Assembly: GCA_903930345.1 (NCBI GenBank)
Contig: CAIYYI010000034.1
Span: forward strand, 1-38,537
Reading direction: 5' to 3'
Length of the DNA: 38,537 nucleotides
Origin: an uncultured Verrucomicrobiota bacterium
Lineage (GTDB): Bacteria; Verrucomicrobiota; Verrucomicrobiia; Limisphaerales; CAIYYI01
The notes under the pieces are model-generated. The model worked only from the letters and a program-made list of their open reading frames with translations, was not told the DNA's origin and did not search any database. The position numbers and the translations under genes were made by a program. Below are positions 1 to 8,112 of this stretch, piece after piece (within the stretch, counting starts at the first letter, position 1; every line of letters starts with the position of its first letter).

Positions 1-306
1 CTGGACGAACTGGGACCACAAAACGATGATTACCTGCAGAAACAAATCGCCTATTTCGTGAACCAAAAATCGCGGATGCTCTACAAAACCTACCGTGACC
101 AGGGCCTCTTTTATGGCTCCGACATCATCGAGGCAGGCTGCAAAACGGTGGTCGGACAACGGTTGAAGCAGTCGGGCATGTTCTGGTCGCTGACCGGCGC
201 CGCCAATGTGCTGGCCTTGCGCTGCGCCCTGAAAAGCCACCGCTGGGACGAATGCTGGAATCGCATCAACCAGTCCAACTACCTCCCGGCCAAGCTCGCC
301 GCTTAA
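1..306 (+). CDS. ISKra4-like transposase, C-terminal part (5' truncated by window edge)
   Basis: The frame is open from base 1 and ends in TAA at 304-306, giving the last 101 residues. The tail contains GSDIIEAGCKTVVGQRLK, then SGMFWSLTGAANVLALRC and a WDECWN segment. This is the closing pattern of ISKra4-type transposases (G-S-x-I-E-x-x-C-K, then R-L-K-x-x-G-M-x-W, then a tryptophan near the end). The family catalyses transposition of its own insertion sequence with an RNase H-like fold; the catalytic N-terminal part lies outside the window, so intactness cannot be judged. It marks an insertion-sequence right end abutting the outer-membrane protein gene. The family name is from motif memory and is likely, not proven. 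Confidence 0.75.
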   Translation: MDELGPQNDDYLQKQIAYFVNQKSRMLYKTYRDQGLFYGSDIIEAGCKTVVGQRLKQSGMFWSLTGAANVLALRCALKSHRWDECWNRINQSNYLPAKLAA

Positions 307-310
307 ACTC

Positions 311-339
311 AAAAAGTTACTTTGGCGTCATACACCCCT
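311..339 (+). repeat. Possible right end (inverted repeat) of the insertion sequence
   Basis: Immediately after the transposase stop codon comes an AT-richer stretch (AAAAAGTTACTTTGGCGTCA, then TACACCCC) before the next gene's leader. An IS terminal repeat is expected close behind the transposase stop, and the outward-reading strand would begin GGGGTGTATGACGCC. The matching left end lies outside the window, so the boundary is inferred. Confidence 0.3.
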
Positions 340-426
340 CAAAACACAAGCGAAAGGCCGCCGACATTTTGCTTGAATGTCCCGCATCGCACTGGCGTCA
401 TGTCTTGGCGCAGCCACAACTTAATT

Positions 427-1221
427 ATGCAACTGACCACCACTCTCATCGGAGCCGGCCTGCTGGCCGGTGGGCTGGCCCTGCAGGCCGCCGACAGCAA
501 ACCGCTCGGCCTCACGCTGGACCTGACCACCGCCAACAAATACATGGCGCACGGCTACAACTTCGGAGGCAATGACGAATTCTCCCTCCAGCCCTCCCTG
601 ACCTATGACACCCCCGTCAAAGGCCTGGCCTTCACCGCCTGGTTCGCGTTCCCGGTGGACCGCAATTTCGACAGCACCGACGAGGTGGACCTGCTGCTCA
701 AATACAGCCGCACCCTCTGGGAGAAGGAGAAGTACGCGCTGAAATTCTCCGGGTACTTCGATTACTGGATCCTGCCGCAATCCAGCTACATTTACCGCGG
801 CCGCGACACGGATGTGAGCGGCTTCAAGCTGAACGCCGGGGTGGCCATGCCCAACCTGCTCAAGTCGGACCGGATCTCCGTGGTGCCGGGCTGGGCCGTT
901 TATCACTGGATTCCAGAACGGGGCGGCGCCTTCAATAACGGCAGCGTGCATGACTTTTCCCTGACCACCCAGTGGGAAACCCGCACCCTTTGGAGCGCGG
1001 AGCAGCGGCAGTCGTACACCCTCACCACCGCCGTGGACTACAATGACGGGGTGTTCAACAGCCGCCCGGGCTGGAGCCACCAGGTCAACAGCTTGGCCGT
1101 CAGCTTCGGCGCCGGCCCCTTCACCATCACCCCCAGCATCAATTACCAGGTCAGCATGGAAAAGACGGTGAACCCGGAAAACGAGCTCTGGGGCACCCTT
1201 TCCGTCGCCCTCAAGTTCTAG
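427..1221 (+). CDS. Outer-membrane beta-barrel protein (putative porin-like)
   Basis: 264 residues from ATG 427. The frame is open further upstream, but this start gives a clean Sec signal peptide (MQLTTTLIGAGLLAGGLALQA, then ADSK) and upstream codons would add non-signal residues. The mature part alternates polar and hydrophobic residues in short strands rich in Tyr, Trp and Phe (LTLDLTTANKYMAHGYNFGG, SGYFDYWILPQSSYIYRG) and ends in ALKF, a terminal Phe typical of BAM-inserted barrels. It resembles small putative porins (TorF-like) of Gram-negative bacteria; substrate unknown. No Shine-Dalgarno site is evident. The IS end lies directly upstream, so the promoter may have been affected by insertion. 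Confidence 0.75.
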   Translation: MQLTTTLIGAGLLAGGLALQAADSKPLGLTLDLTTANKYMAHGYNFGGNDEFSLQPSLTYDTPVKGLAFTAWFAFPVDRNFDSTDEVDLLLKYSRTLWEKEKYALKFSGYFDYWILPQSSYIYRGRDTDVSGFKLNAGVAMPNLLKSDRISVVPGWAVYHWIPERGGAFNNGSVHDFSLTTQWETRTLWSAEQRQSYTLTTAVDYNDGVFNSRPGWSHQVNSLAVSFGAGPFTITPSINYQVSMEKTVNPENELWGTLSVALKF

Positions 1222-1255
1222 CCGCCGGTACCACGGCATTCCCTAACCCCTTTGA

Positions 1256-1286
1256 CCCTGCTCCGCCGCCCGGCGGGGCAGGGTTT
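1256..1286 (+). terminator. Strong hairpin terminator behind the outer-membrane gene
   Basis: The arms at 1256-1267 (CCCTGCTCCGCC) and 1272-1283 (GGCGGGGCAGGG) pair over 12 bp with one T-G wobble and a 4-base loop (GCCC). Only a short T run follows (TTT, then C's), so it is an intrinsic terminator of moderate quality or a transcript-stabilising hairpin. Confidence 0.6.
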
Positions 1287-1356
1287 CCCCCCGACTTCCC
1301 TCGCCGGCCCACGGCACGCAAAGCCCTAACACCAGCGGTTTTCCCTCAGGTTTTTT

Positions 1357-1384
1357 TTGACGAATGCCATTTCTGGGCTACTAT
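1357..1384 (+). promoter_or_regulatory. Candidate sigma-70 promoter for the Ig-repeat protein
   Basis: TTGACG at 1357-1362 and TACTAT at 1379-1384 are separated by 16 bp, about 70 bp before ATG 1453. The surrounding 1350-1440 stretch is markedly AT-richer than the genes on both sides. This is a motif match only. Confidence 0.5.
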
Positions 1385-1452
1385 GGTGAAGTGATTTTAA
1401 TGGAGTAAGCAGCTGAACTAATTATTACACGGGTATCCTAAAGGAAAACTAC

Positions 1453-4400
1453 ATGAAAGGCGGAGCTTTGTTTGGCGGGGCCACCCGGCGGGTGGCATGG
1501 CTGGCGGGGTGGGTGCTTTGCGGGGCTGTGGCTCCCCTGCTCCAGGCCCAGAAAATGGAGTATGTGGGGTCGGGGCAGTACTATGGCAACATGGCTTACC
1601 CGGCGGCGAGTGCGGACGGAAAAGTCGTTTACGCCGCGACCACCAACCTGATGCTGGGCGCGCCGGGCCAGACCCCGGTGCGGGTAGCGGGCAACGTCAA
1701 CAGCTTCGTCTGGGGCCCGAGCAACACGGCGGTGTTCAGCGTGACGGCGGGGAGCAAGTGGCCCGTGTACTCGCTCCAGGGCACCAACGTCTCCCTGCTC
1801 TTCGATGACGGCTATGCTTACGCCTACAGCGAGGGGGGCCGGGTGGTGGCCCGCGATCAATCGGCCCGGCTTTACAGCGGCAACCTGTCCGGCCTGACCC
1901 TGCTGAGCAACGCCTTTTACAGCTCCACGCTGTGGCTCAACCGCAGCAACGTGCTGGTGGCGGGCACCGGGGAAGTGCTCTGGCGGCACGACACCGTGGG
2001 CGGCTGGCAAAAAATCGCCTACGCGCCCCACCTGACCACCGCCGGGAGCCCGGTCAAGGCGACCAACCTGGTGGCGGCCTTTCCCGGCTTTTACGTGGGC
2101 ACCTGGCCGGAGGCGCGCGGCGTGGCCGATGACGGCACCGTGCTGCACTACACCGGCCTGATGCACACGAACCCGGCCGTGTTCAACGGCATCCTGTACG
2201 GCCTGTTCACCGGCAAAAACCCGGCGGAGATCCAGCCGGTGGTCTTCTATGACAACAGCTATGCCACCAACGGCCTGCGGGTGCCCGGCCAGCCGGGCAT
2301 GTATTTCAAGAATCCCGCGCGCCAGCTGCTGACGGCGGACGGGACCGTGATCGCCGAGATGAACGGCTGGGGGGTGCCGAATTACAACGCGGTTCCGCTG
2401 GGCATTTGCCTGGGGCGCACCACCAATGATTTCCGCGTGGTGATGCCGGCGAAGAACGTCCCGGGCCTGGGCGTGACCAACGCGATCAACTTCATCGAAA
2501 ACCTGTTCATGGTGGGCGCCACCCAGTACGTGGTGGTCGCCAACATGATCTACCACGACGGGGTCTCCCTCAAGAGCGCCTACACCCTGTGGCAGGGCGA
2601 CACGGCGGGAACAGTGCGGCTGCTGATGAAAGCCGGCGATAAGTTCATCGATGGCGGCCGCACCAACACCTTCGCGCAGGCCGGATCGATCTTCGTGAAC
2701 AACGGCAACAACGGGGCAAGCAGCGGCGCTGATGGGCAGCCGTGCGCCAGCCATGGGTGGCCCTGGTTTGCCCTGACCGACAACACCAACACCTGGCGCG
2801 TGGACCTCAGCCAGCCGCCGAACCGGCCGCCCCTGATCGCCGGGCAGCCGCCCTCCGTCACCAACTTCACCCGGGGCGGAACCGCCACGCTCACCGTGAG
2901 CGTGAGCGCCGCGCCGCCCGCGTATCACCAGTGGTATTTCCAGACCAACTACACGAGCAACAGCGTGTTTTACTCCTTCATCGTCCCGGTGGCGGGGGCC
3001 ACCAGCACCAACCTGGTGCTGCCCAACCTGCAAGCCGGCAACCAGGGCAGCTACTTCCTGACGGTGAGCAACAGCTACGGGGTGGCCACCAGCCTGTGGT
3101 CTTATGTGTATGTGGACACCGCCCCCTTCATCTCCGTGCCGCCGCTCAGCCAGGTGGTGGTGACCGGCCAGACCCTGACCCTATCAGTCACCGCCCAGGC
3201 CAATTTCGGGAACAACAGCTCCTTCAGCAGCCAGTGGTACCGGGATGGCACGCCGCTGGCGGGGGCCACGCAGACCACCTATACGCGCAACAACTTCCTG
3301 CCGGCGGACACCGGCAGCTACTGGGTGGTGCTCTCCAACGCCGTGGGCGTGACCACCAGCCAGGTGGCGGTGATCACCTTCACCAACGGGTTCGCCCCCG
3401 TGTTCACGCTCCAGCCGCCGGCCAACGTCACCCTAGTGCGGGGCGGCAAGCTAACCCTGAGCTGCAACGCCACCGGCACCACCGCCATCACCTACCGCTG
3501 GTACCTGAGCAACACGGTGGTGGCCACCACGGCCACCTACACGCGCAACAACGCGCAGGCCAATGCCGCCGGCAGCTATTACGTGGTGGCCTCCAACCGC
3601 GTGGCGGCGGTGACGAGCGCCGTCTGCCAGGTCTCCATCATCACGGGCAGCAACGCGGTCTTCCGGGGCGTGCCGTTCACCCGCGTCCTGGACCGGTCCA
3701 CGCCGGTGCCCGACCCGAACACCTCCAGCCTCTTCACGAACGTCGGCGCCCTGCGCATCCGCAATGGGCAGATCATTGCCGCCGCCTCCTACGTGACGGA
3801 CAAAGCCGCCACGCGGAGCAATCTCACCTCGGTGTTCAGCCTCGGCAGCCAGGGCATCCGGAAGATCTACGACGGCACGCTGGCGCCCGCCGGGATCAGC
3901 AACAAGCTCACGGGCCTCTCTCTGGGCAAGCCGGGCAGCGGCACCTACCTGGCCCAGGGAACCTACGTCACCAACGCGGCGGACATCGTGCCCGCCAACC
4001 AGACGGTGTTCAGCTTCGATGAAGCCGGCAACCGCACGCTGATTGCCGACTACTACCAGCAGACCCCGCCGCAGCTCCCGGGCAGCCGTTTTGAGCTGAT
4101 GGGCATGCCTGAGTACGCCAACAACCGGGCCGCCTTCCTGGCCTTTTATGGGGTGACGACAAATTATCCGGGTCTGTTCACCTGGACCGCCGGCGGCGGG
4201 CTGGTCGGCCTCACCGCCCCGGATGTGCTGCTGCCGGGCTATAACCTGCCCCTCCGCCAGACGAGCACGCAGCTCAGCTTTGACGGCACCAACATCGCGT
4301 TCTGGGGCGGCTACGCCCTCCCAACGATCCAGGAGGATGGCATCTACCGCCTGCCGGCGGCGGGCGGCGCGCTCACGCGCGTGGCGGACCGCACCTCGCT

Positions 4401-6159
4401 GATCCCCGGCACCGGCCTGCCGTTCCAATCCTTCCTCACTCCGCCGGCGCTGTTTGGGAGCCGCACCTATTTCATGGGGTACGACGACTTCTTTGGCGCG
4501 CACGCGGCCAACGGCACCGAGTACGTGGCCTACGGCGACGAGAGCGGGCTGCACAAGGTTGTGTACACCGGCGAAGCCGCCCCCTGGCGGCCGGTTCCCG
4601 CCAGCTTCACGCATGTCTTCCCCCGGCAGGCCATCAGCAGCGGGGTTTACCTGCAAGCCTCCCTGAGCGATGGCGGCTCGGCCATTGTGCTCTGGCAGGA
4701 TGGCGGGCTGGAAAAAGTGATCGACAACCTGGATCTGCTGGACAGCCTGCCAATCAGCAGCGCAAGCTTCCTGGATGCGGATGACACCACCGTGCTGCTG
4801 GCGGTAAATTTTGTGAACGGCACCACCGCCTACTACGCCAACCTCACCAACCAGCCCCCCGTGATCACCACGCAGCCGACGGGCGTGACCGTGGGCGAGG
4901 GCGGCACGACCGGCTTCAGCGTGACCGCGTACGGCCCCGGCCCGCTGAGCTACCTGTGGTACGTCAACGGATCGCCCCGGCTGGACGAGACCAACGCCTA
5001 CCTGGGGCTGGGCTACCTGCAACTGGCGGACAGCGGCAGCAGCGTGCAGGTGGAAGTCCGCAACGCCACCGGCCTGACAACCTCCCAAGCCGCCACCCTC
5101 TACGTCATCCCGTACCCGTCTTTCACGGTCCTGCCCTCGGACACCGTGGCGCTGGCTGGCAGCACCGTGAACTGGAGCATCACGGTGGCCAACGCCCTGA
5201 CCAACAGCCTGTACTGGTACCACGTCAACCCCACCAACGGATCGCTGACCTATAAGGGCGTGGGCCCCGGACTCACCCTGAGCAATGTGCAGCCGGCCAA
5301 CGCCGGCAGCTACTATGTGCAGGCCATGAACTACCTCCTGGGCGGCGCGACGTATTCCAACAGCCCGACCTTCAACCTAGTGGTGGTGACCAACGCCGCC
5401 CAGCTCACCGGGGCGCCGATCATCACGCGCCCCCCGGTCGGCTTCACCAACTCGCTGGGCTTTTCCAACCGCCTCGCGGTAGCGGTCTACAACAACAGCG
5501 GCACCGCCACTTATCAGTGGCTGAAGGATGATGCGCAGATCCCCGGCGCCACCGGAGCCAGCCTCGTGTTCCCCAGCCTGCAGGCTGCGGATTCCGCCGC
5601 CTACGCCGTGATCATCAGCAACCCGGCCGGCTCCACCACCAGCCTGGTCACCCGCGTGCTAGCCATCCTGCCGCCGGTGGTCGTCCCGCAGACGGTCGCG
5701 GTGCAGGCCAGCCCGGGAGCCGTGGTAACGCTCAGCGCTCCGGTGGGGGGCACGCCGCCGTTCACCACCGCATGGTACAAAAACGGGACCTATTACACCT
5801 CCACCAGCGGCACCAATGCCCAGCTGGCCATGAGCGTGCAGGCCGCCTCCACGGGCACCTACACCTTCCAGGTGAGCAACGCCTCCGGCAGCGTCACAGG
5901 CGGCGTGTTTCATCTGACGGTGGCGGCCGCCCTGCTGAAGCCCCAGGCGACGGGCAACAACGCCCAGAGCATCCGCGCCAACGGCTTCTCGCTGAGCCTG
6001 ACCCTTGATCCCACCGCCGCTTTCACTGTGGAATCGAGCTCCAACCTAGTGAACTGGGCGGCAGTGACCAACCTGCCCGCCGGCAGCAGCAGCGTGAACC
6101 TGCAGGACTGGAGCGCCACGAACAAGTCGTCCCTGTTCTACCGCGCGGTGAAGAATTAG
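1453..6159 (+). CDS. Very large secreted multi-Ig-domain protein (1,568 aa)
   Basis: The start is set by AAAGGA at 1440-1445, seven bases before ATG, and by a signal peptide (MKGGALFGG...VAWLAGWVLCGAVAPLLQA). Residues about 35-455 form a repetitive beta-rich, probably propeller-like module. Three Ig-like domains follow at about 457-555, 557-650 and 648-735, each with a Q-W-Y or R-W-Y core and a G-S-Y-x-V-x-x-S-N strand. A second beta-rich module spans about 735-1133. Four more Ig-like domains lie at about 1133-1220, 1221-1320, 1321-1408 and 1407-1495. The C-terminal 70 residues (VESSSNLVNWAAV ... SSLFYRAVKN) are a tail common on large exported verrucomicrobial proteins. The role is unknown; an extracellular adhesive or structural function is inferred. 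The stop codon overlaps the stop of the opposing moaA. Confidence 0.85.
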   Translation: MKGGALFGGATRRVAWLAGWVLCGAVAPLLQAQKMEYVGSGQYYGNMAYPAASADGKVVYAATTNLMLGAPGQTPVRVAGNVNSFVWGPSNTAVFSVTAGSKWPVYSLQGTNVSLLFDDGYAYAYSEGGRVVARDQSARLYSGNLSGLTLLSNAFYSSTLWLNRSNVLVAGTGEVLWRHDTVGGWQKIAYAPHLTTAGSPVKATNLVAAFPGFYVGTWPEARGVADDGTVLHYTGLMHTNPAVFNGILYGLFTGKNPAEIQPVVFYDNSYATNGLRVPGQPGMYFKNPARQLLTADGTVIAEMNGWGVPNYNAVPLGICLGRTTNDFRVVMPAKNVPGLGVTNAINFIENLFMVGATQYVVVANMIYHDGVSLKSAYTLWQGDTAGTVRLLMKAGDKFIDGGRTNTFAQAGSIFVNNGNNGASSGADGQPCASHGWPWFALTDNTNTWRVDLSQPPNRPPLIAGQPPSVTNFTRGGTATLTVSVSAAPPAYHQWYFQTNYTSNSVFYSFIVPVAGATSTNLVLPNLQAGNQGSYFLTVSNSYGVATSLWSYVYVDTAPFISVPPLSQVVVTGQTLTLSVTAQANFGNNSSFSSQWYRDGTPLAGATQTTYTRNNFLPADTGSYWVVLSNAVGVTTSQVAVITFTNGFAPVFTLQPPANVTLVRGGKLTLSCNATGTTAITYRWYLSNTVVATTATYTRNNAQANAAGSYYVVASNRVAAVTSAVCQVSIITGSNAVFRGVPFTRVLDRSTPVPDPNTSSLFTNVGALRIRNGQIIAAASYVTDKAATRSNLTSVFSLGSQGIRKIYDGTLAPAGISNKLTGLSLGKPGSGTYLAQGTYVTNAADIVPANQTVFSFDEAGNRTLIADYYQQTPPQLPGSRFELMGMPEYANNRAAFLAFYGVTTNYPGLFTWTAGGGLVGLTAPDVLLPGYNLPLRQTSTQLSFDGTNIAFWGGYALPTIQEDGIYRLPAAGGALTRVADRTSLIPGTGLPFQSFLTPPALFGSRTYFMGYDDFFGAHAANGTEYVAYGDESGLHKVVYTGEAAPWRPVPASFTHVFPRQAISSGVYLQASLSDGGSAIVLWQDGGLEKVIDNLDLLDSLPISSASFLDADDTTVLLAVNFVNGTTAYYANLTNQPPVITTQPTGVTVGEGGTTGFSVTAYGPGPLSYLWYVNGSPRLDETNAYLGLGYLQLADSGSSVQVEVRNATGLTTSQAATLYVIPYPSFTVLPSDTVALAGSTVNWSITVANALTNSLYWYHVNPTNGSLTYKGVGPGLTLSNVQPANAGSYYVQAMNYLLGGATYSNSPTFNLVVVTNAAQLTGAPIITRPPVGFTNSLGFSNRLAVAVYNNSGTATYQWLKDDAQIPGATGASLVFPSLQAADSAAYAVIISNPAGSTTSLVTRVLAILPPVVVPQTVAVQASPGAVVTLSAPVGGTPPFTTAWYKNGTYYTSTSGTNAQLAMSVQAASTGTYTFQVSNASGSVTGGVFHLTVAAALLKPQATGNNAQSIRANGFSLSLTLDPTAAFTVESSSNLVNWAAVTNLPAGSSSVNLQDWSATNKSSLFYRAVKN

Positions 6160-7130
6160 CCGCCGATGGCGGTCATGGGGCGGTCCGGCTGATACTGGGC
6201 GCAAAACTGGTGCTCCTTCGGCTTTTGCGCCATGGCCGCCGCCAGCACCGCGCGGAGCGCGGCGGCTGAATTGGCACTGCGCAGCGCGGCTCGCAGGTCC
6301 AGTTCGCCATGATCCCCCAGGCAGGGGCGCACCCGGCCGTTGGCCGTGAGGCGCATCTTGTTGCAGGTGGCGCAGAAATGCTGATCGGTGATGGCACCGA
6401 TAAAGCCCACCAATGCCCCGGTGCGCCGGAGCCGGTAGTACCGGGCCGGACCCCAGCCCAGATGGCGATCCGGCTGGGGCTCCAACTCATCGTGCTGCCC
6501 CACCAGCGCCATCGCCTCGGACACCGGCAGGAAATTGCGATCCGTTAGCACCGTTGAGGTGGTCACCGGCATCAGCTCAATGAGCCGCAGCGGCAGGCCG
6601 TGCTCAGAGGCGAACAGGATGAGCGGCCAAATCTGCCCCTCGTTGACGCCGCGCATGAGCACGCAGTTGAGCTTCACCTGCTCAAACCCGGCAGCCAAGG
6701 CCACGCGGATGCCCGCCAGAACCGGGGCCACCTCCCCGCCGGTGATGCGCCGGTAGATCTGCGGGTCCAGGGCATCCAGCGAGATGTTCACCGTGCGCAG
6801 CCCGTCGTCCCGCAACTGCCGGGCCACCGGGGCCAGGCGCACGCCATTGGTGGATAGCCCCAGGCAGCCCACCCCGGGCAGCCGGGCCAAGTCCCGCACG
6901 ATCTCCGGCAGATCCTCCCGCAACAGCGGCTCCCCGCCGGTCAGGCGGAACTTGCGAAACCCAAGCCCGGTGGCGGCTTCCGCCACCCGCACCAGCTCCT
7001 CCCGGGTGAGCTGTTCCGACCGGCCCCCCGCAGGGTGGTAGCCGGACGGCATGCAGTACACGCACCGCTCGTTGCACCGCTCGGTGACGGAGATGCGCAG
7101 GTAGTCGATGGTGCGGCCAAAGGCATCCAT
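6156..7130 (-). CDS. moaA: GTP 3',8-cyclase MoaA (Moco biosynthesis)
   Basis: This radical-SAM enzyme rearranges GTP to 3',8-cyclo-GTP, the first Moco step, acting with MoaC. Over 324 residues it has the radical-SAM cluster C19-x3-C23-x2-C26 (CNERCVYC), the GGEP SAM-binding motif (LTGGEPLLR), the C-terminal second-cluster region CATCNKMRLTANGRVRPC, and the terminal Gly-Gly (TAIGG) needed for activity in this family. ATG 7130 is chosen because MDAFGRTIDYLRISVT matches the family N-terminus; an open extension upstream has no family-like residues and overlaps mog. It is the last gene of the Moco run, 4 bp behind mog. Its TAA shares bases with the TAG of the opposing Ig-repeat gene. Confidence 0.96.
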   Translation of the reverse strand: MDAFGRTIDYLRISVTERCNERCVYCMPSGYHPAGGRSEQLTREELVRVAEAATGLGFRKFRLTGGEPLLREDLPEIVRDLARLPGVGCLGLSTNGVRLAPVARQLRDDGLRTVNISLDALDPQIYRRITGGEVAPVLAGIRVALAAGFEQVKLNCVLMRGVNEGQIWPLILFASEHGLPLRLIELMPVTTSTVLTDRNFLPVSEAMALVGQHDELEPQPDRHLGWGPARYYRLRRTGALVGFIGAITDQHFCATCNKMRLTANGRVRPCLGDHGELDLRAALRSANSAAALRAVLAAAMAQKPKEHQFCAQYQPDRPMTAIGG

Positions 7131-7134
7131 GGGC

Positions 7135-7635
7135 TCAGTCCTCCCGCCGGGTTGCGTGCGCATCCTCCCCGCGCAGGTGGGCCACCCCCTCGCGGATGGC
7201 ATCGCCCAAAATGTCCAGGCATTCGGTAATGGCGGAGGGCTTGCCGGGCAGGTTCACGATCAGCGTGGCGCCGCGCGTGCCCGCCACGGCCCGTGACAGT
7301 ATCGCCGTCCGCACGCGCGCGAACGACTGCACCCGCATGATCTCGCCGAAGCCGGGCAGCTCCCGCTCCAGCACCGCCCGCGTGGCCTCCGGGGTGACAT
7401 CGCGCGGGCCGATGCCGGTGCCGCCCGTGGTCACCACCAGGTCGCACCTTTCAGCGTCCGCCAGTTCGCGCAGCCGGGCAGCAATAAGCTCCGCCTCGTC
7501 CGGCACCAGGGCCGCCACAAACTGCGTCTGCGGGCCGAACCGCGCCCGCAGAAGGCGCTCGATCTCCGGCCCGCTGCGGTCCTCATAGACGCCCGCCGAG
7601 GCCCGGTCGCTGATGGTGAGGCGGGCGATTTTCAT
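7135..7635 (-). CDS. mog: Molybdopterin adenylyltransferase (MogA/MoaB type)
   Basis: 166 residues. It adenylates molybdopterin before Mo insertion by MoeA. The nucleotide/MPT motif TTGGTGIGPRDVTPEAT lies at about 69-85, with D79 matching the catalytic Asp of the family, and NLPGKPSAITECLD marks the C-terminal part. The N-terminus MKIARLTISDRASAGVYEDRSG is closer to MogA than to the shorter MoaB branch. Its ATG overlaps the moaC stop as ATGA (7632-7635), implying translational coupling. The MogA versus MoaB name is a fine point; the family is certain. Confidence 0.93.
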   Translation of the reverse strand: MKIARLTISDRASAGVYEDRSGPEIERLLRARFGPQTQFVAALVPDEAELIAARLRELADAERCDLVVTTGGTGIGPRDVTPEATRAVLERELPGFGEIMRVQSFARVRTAILSRAVAGTRGATLIVNLPGKPSAITECLDILGDAIREGVAHLRGEDAHATRRED

Positions 7636-8102
7636 CGCTTGGTTTTCTCCCGCACGCGCACGCCCTCAATGGCCATGCCCTTGTCCACCGCCTTGCACAT
7701 GTCGTAAAGGGTCAGGGCCGCCACGCTGACGCCGGTCAGCGCCTCCATCTCCACCCCGGTCTGGGCCTGGGTATCGACCGTGCAAACAATGCCGATGGCC
7801 GCGCGCCGCACCGTGAACTCCACCGCGATGTGGCTCAGCGGCAGCGGATGGCAGAGCGGGATGAGGTCCGCCGTGCGCTTGACCGCCTGGATGGCCGCCA
7901 CCTTGGCCACCGTCAGCACGTCGCCCTTGGGCAGTGCCCGGGCCCGCAGCGCGCGCACGGTTGCCGGGTGGCAGACCAGCCGACCCACCGCCACCGCCCG
8001 GCGCTGCTGCACCGGCTTGGCACCCACGTCCACCATGCGCGCCCCGCCGTCGGCATCCAGGTGTGAAAAGGCCGGCGCGCTGTTTGCGTTTCGTTTGCTC
8101 AT
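7632..8102 (-). CDS. moaC: Cyclic pyranopterin monophosphate synthase MoaC
   Basis: 156 residues. It converts 3',8-cyclo-GTP to cyclic pyranopterin monophosphate. Motifs seen are KGDVLTVAKVAAIQAVKRTADLIPLCHPLPLSH (active-site Lys and His) and GVEMEALTGVSVAALTLYDMCKAVDK, the classical C-terminal signature with the catalytic Asp-x-x-Lys. ATG 8102 gives MSKRNANSAPAFSHLDADGGARMVDV, the expected N-terminus; a further upstream ATG would overlap moeA. It starts 10 bp after the moeA stop and overlaps mog by 4 bp. Confidence 0.95.
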   Translation of the reverse strand: MSKRNANSAPAFSHLDADGGARMVDVGAKPVQQRRAVAVGRLVCHPATVRALRARALPKGDVLTVAKVAAIQAVKRTADLIPLCHPLPLSHIAVEFTVRRAAIGIVCTVDTQAQTGVEMEALTGVSVAALTLYDMCKAVDKGMAIEGVRVREKTKR

Positions 8103-8112
8103 AAGGTCTGGT

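Noticed and set aside
323..401. TGGCGTCAT repeated at 323-331 and 393-401
   Set aside because: A 9-base repeat 70 bp apart is too short to call a target-site duplication or operator, and the copies do not flank the element correctly.
7131..7202. Moco riboswitch or extended N-terminus before moaA
   Set aside because: Only 4 bp separate mog from moaA, leaving no room for a riboswitch, and the upstream in-frame residues are not family-like.
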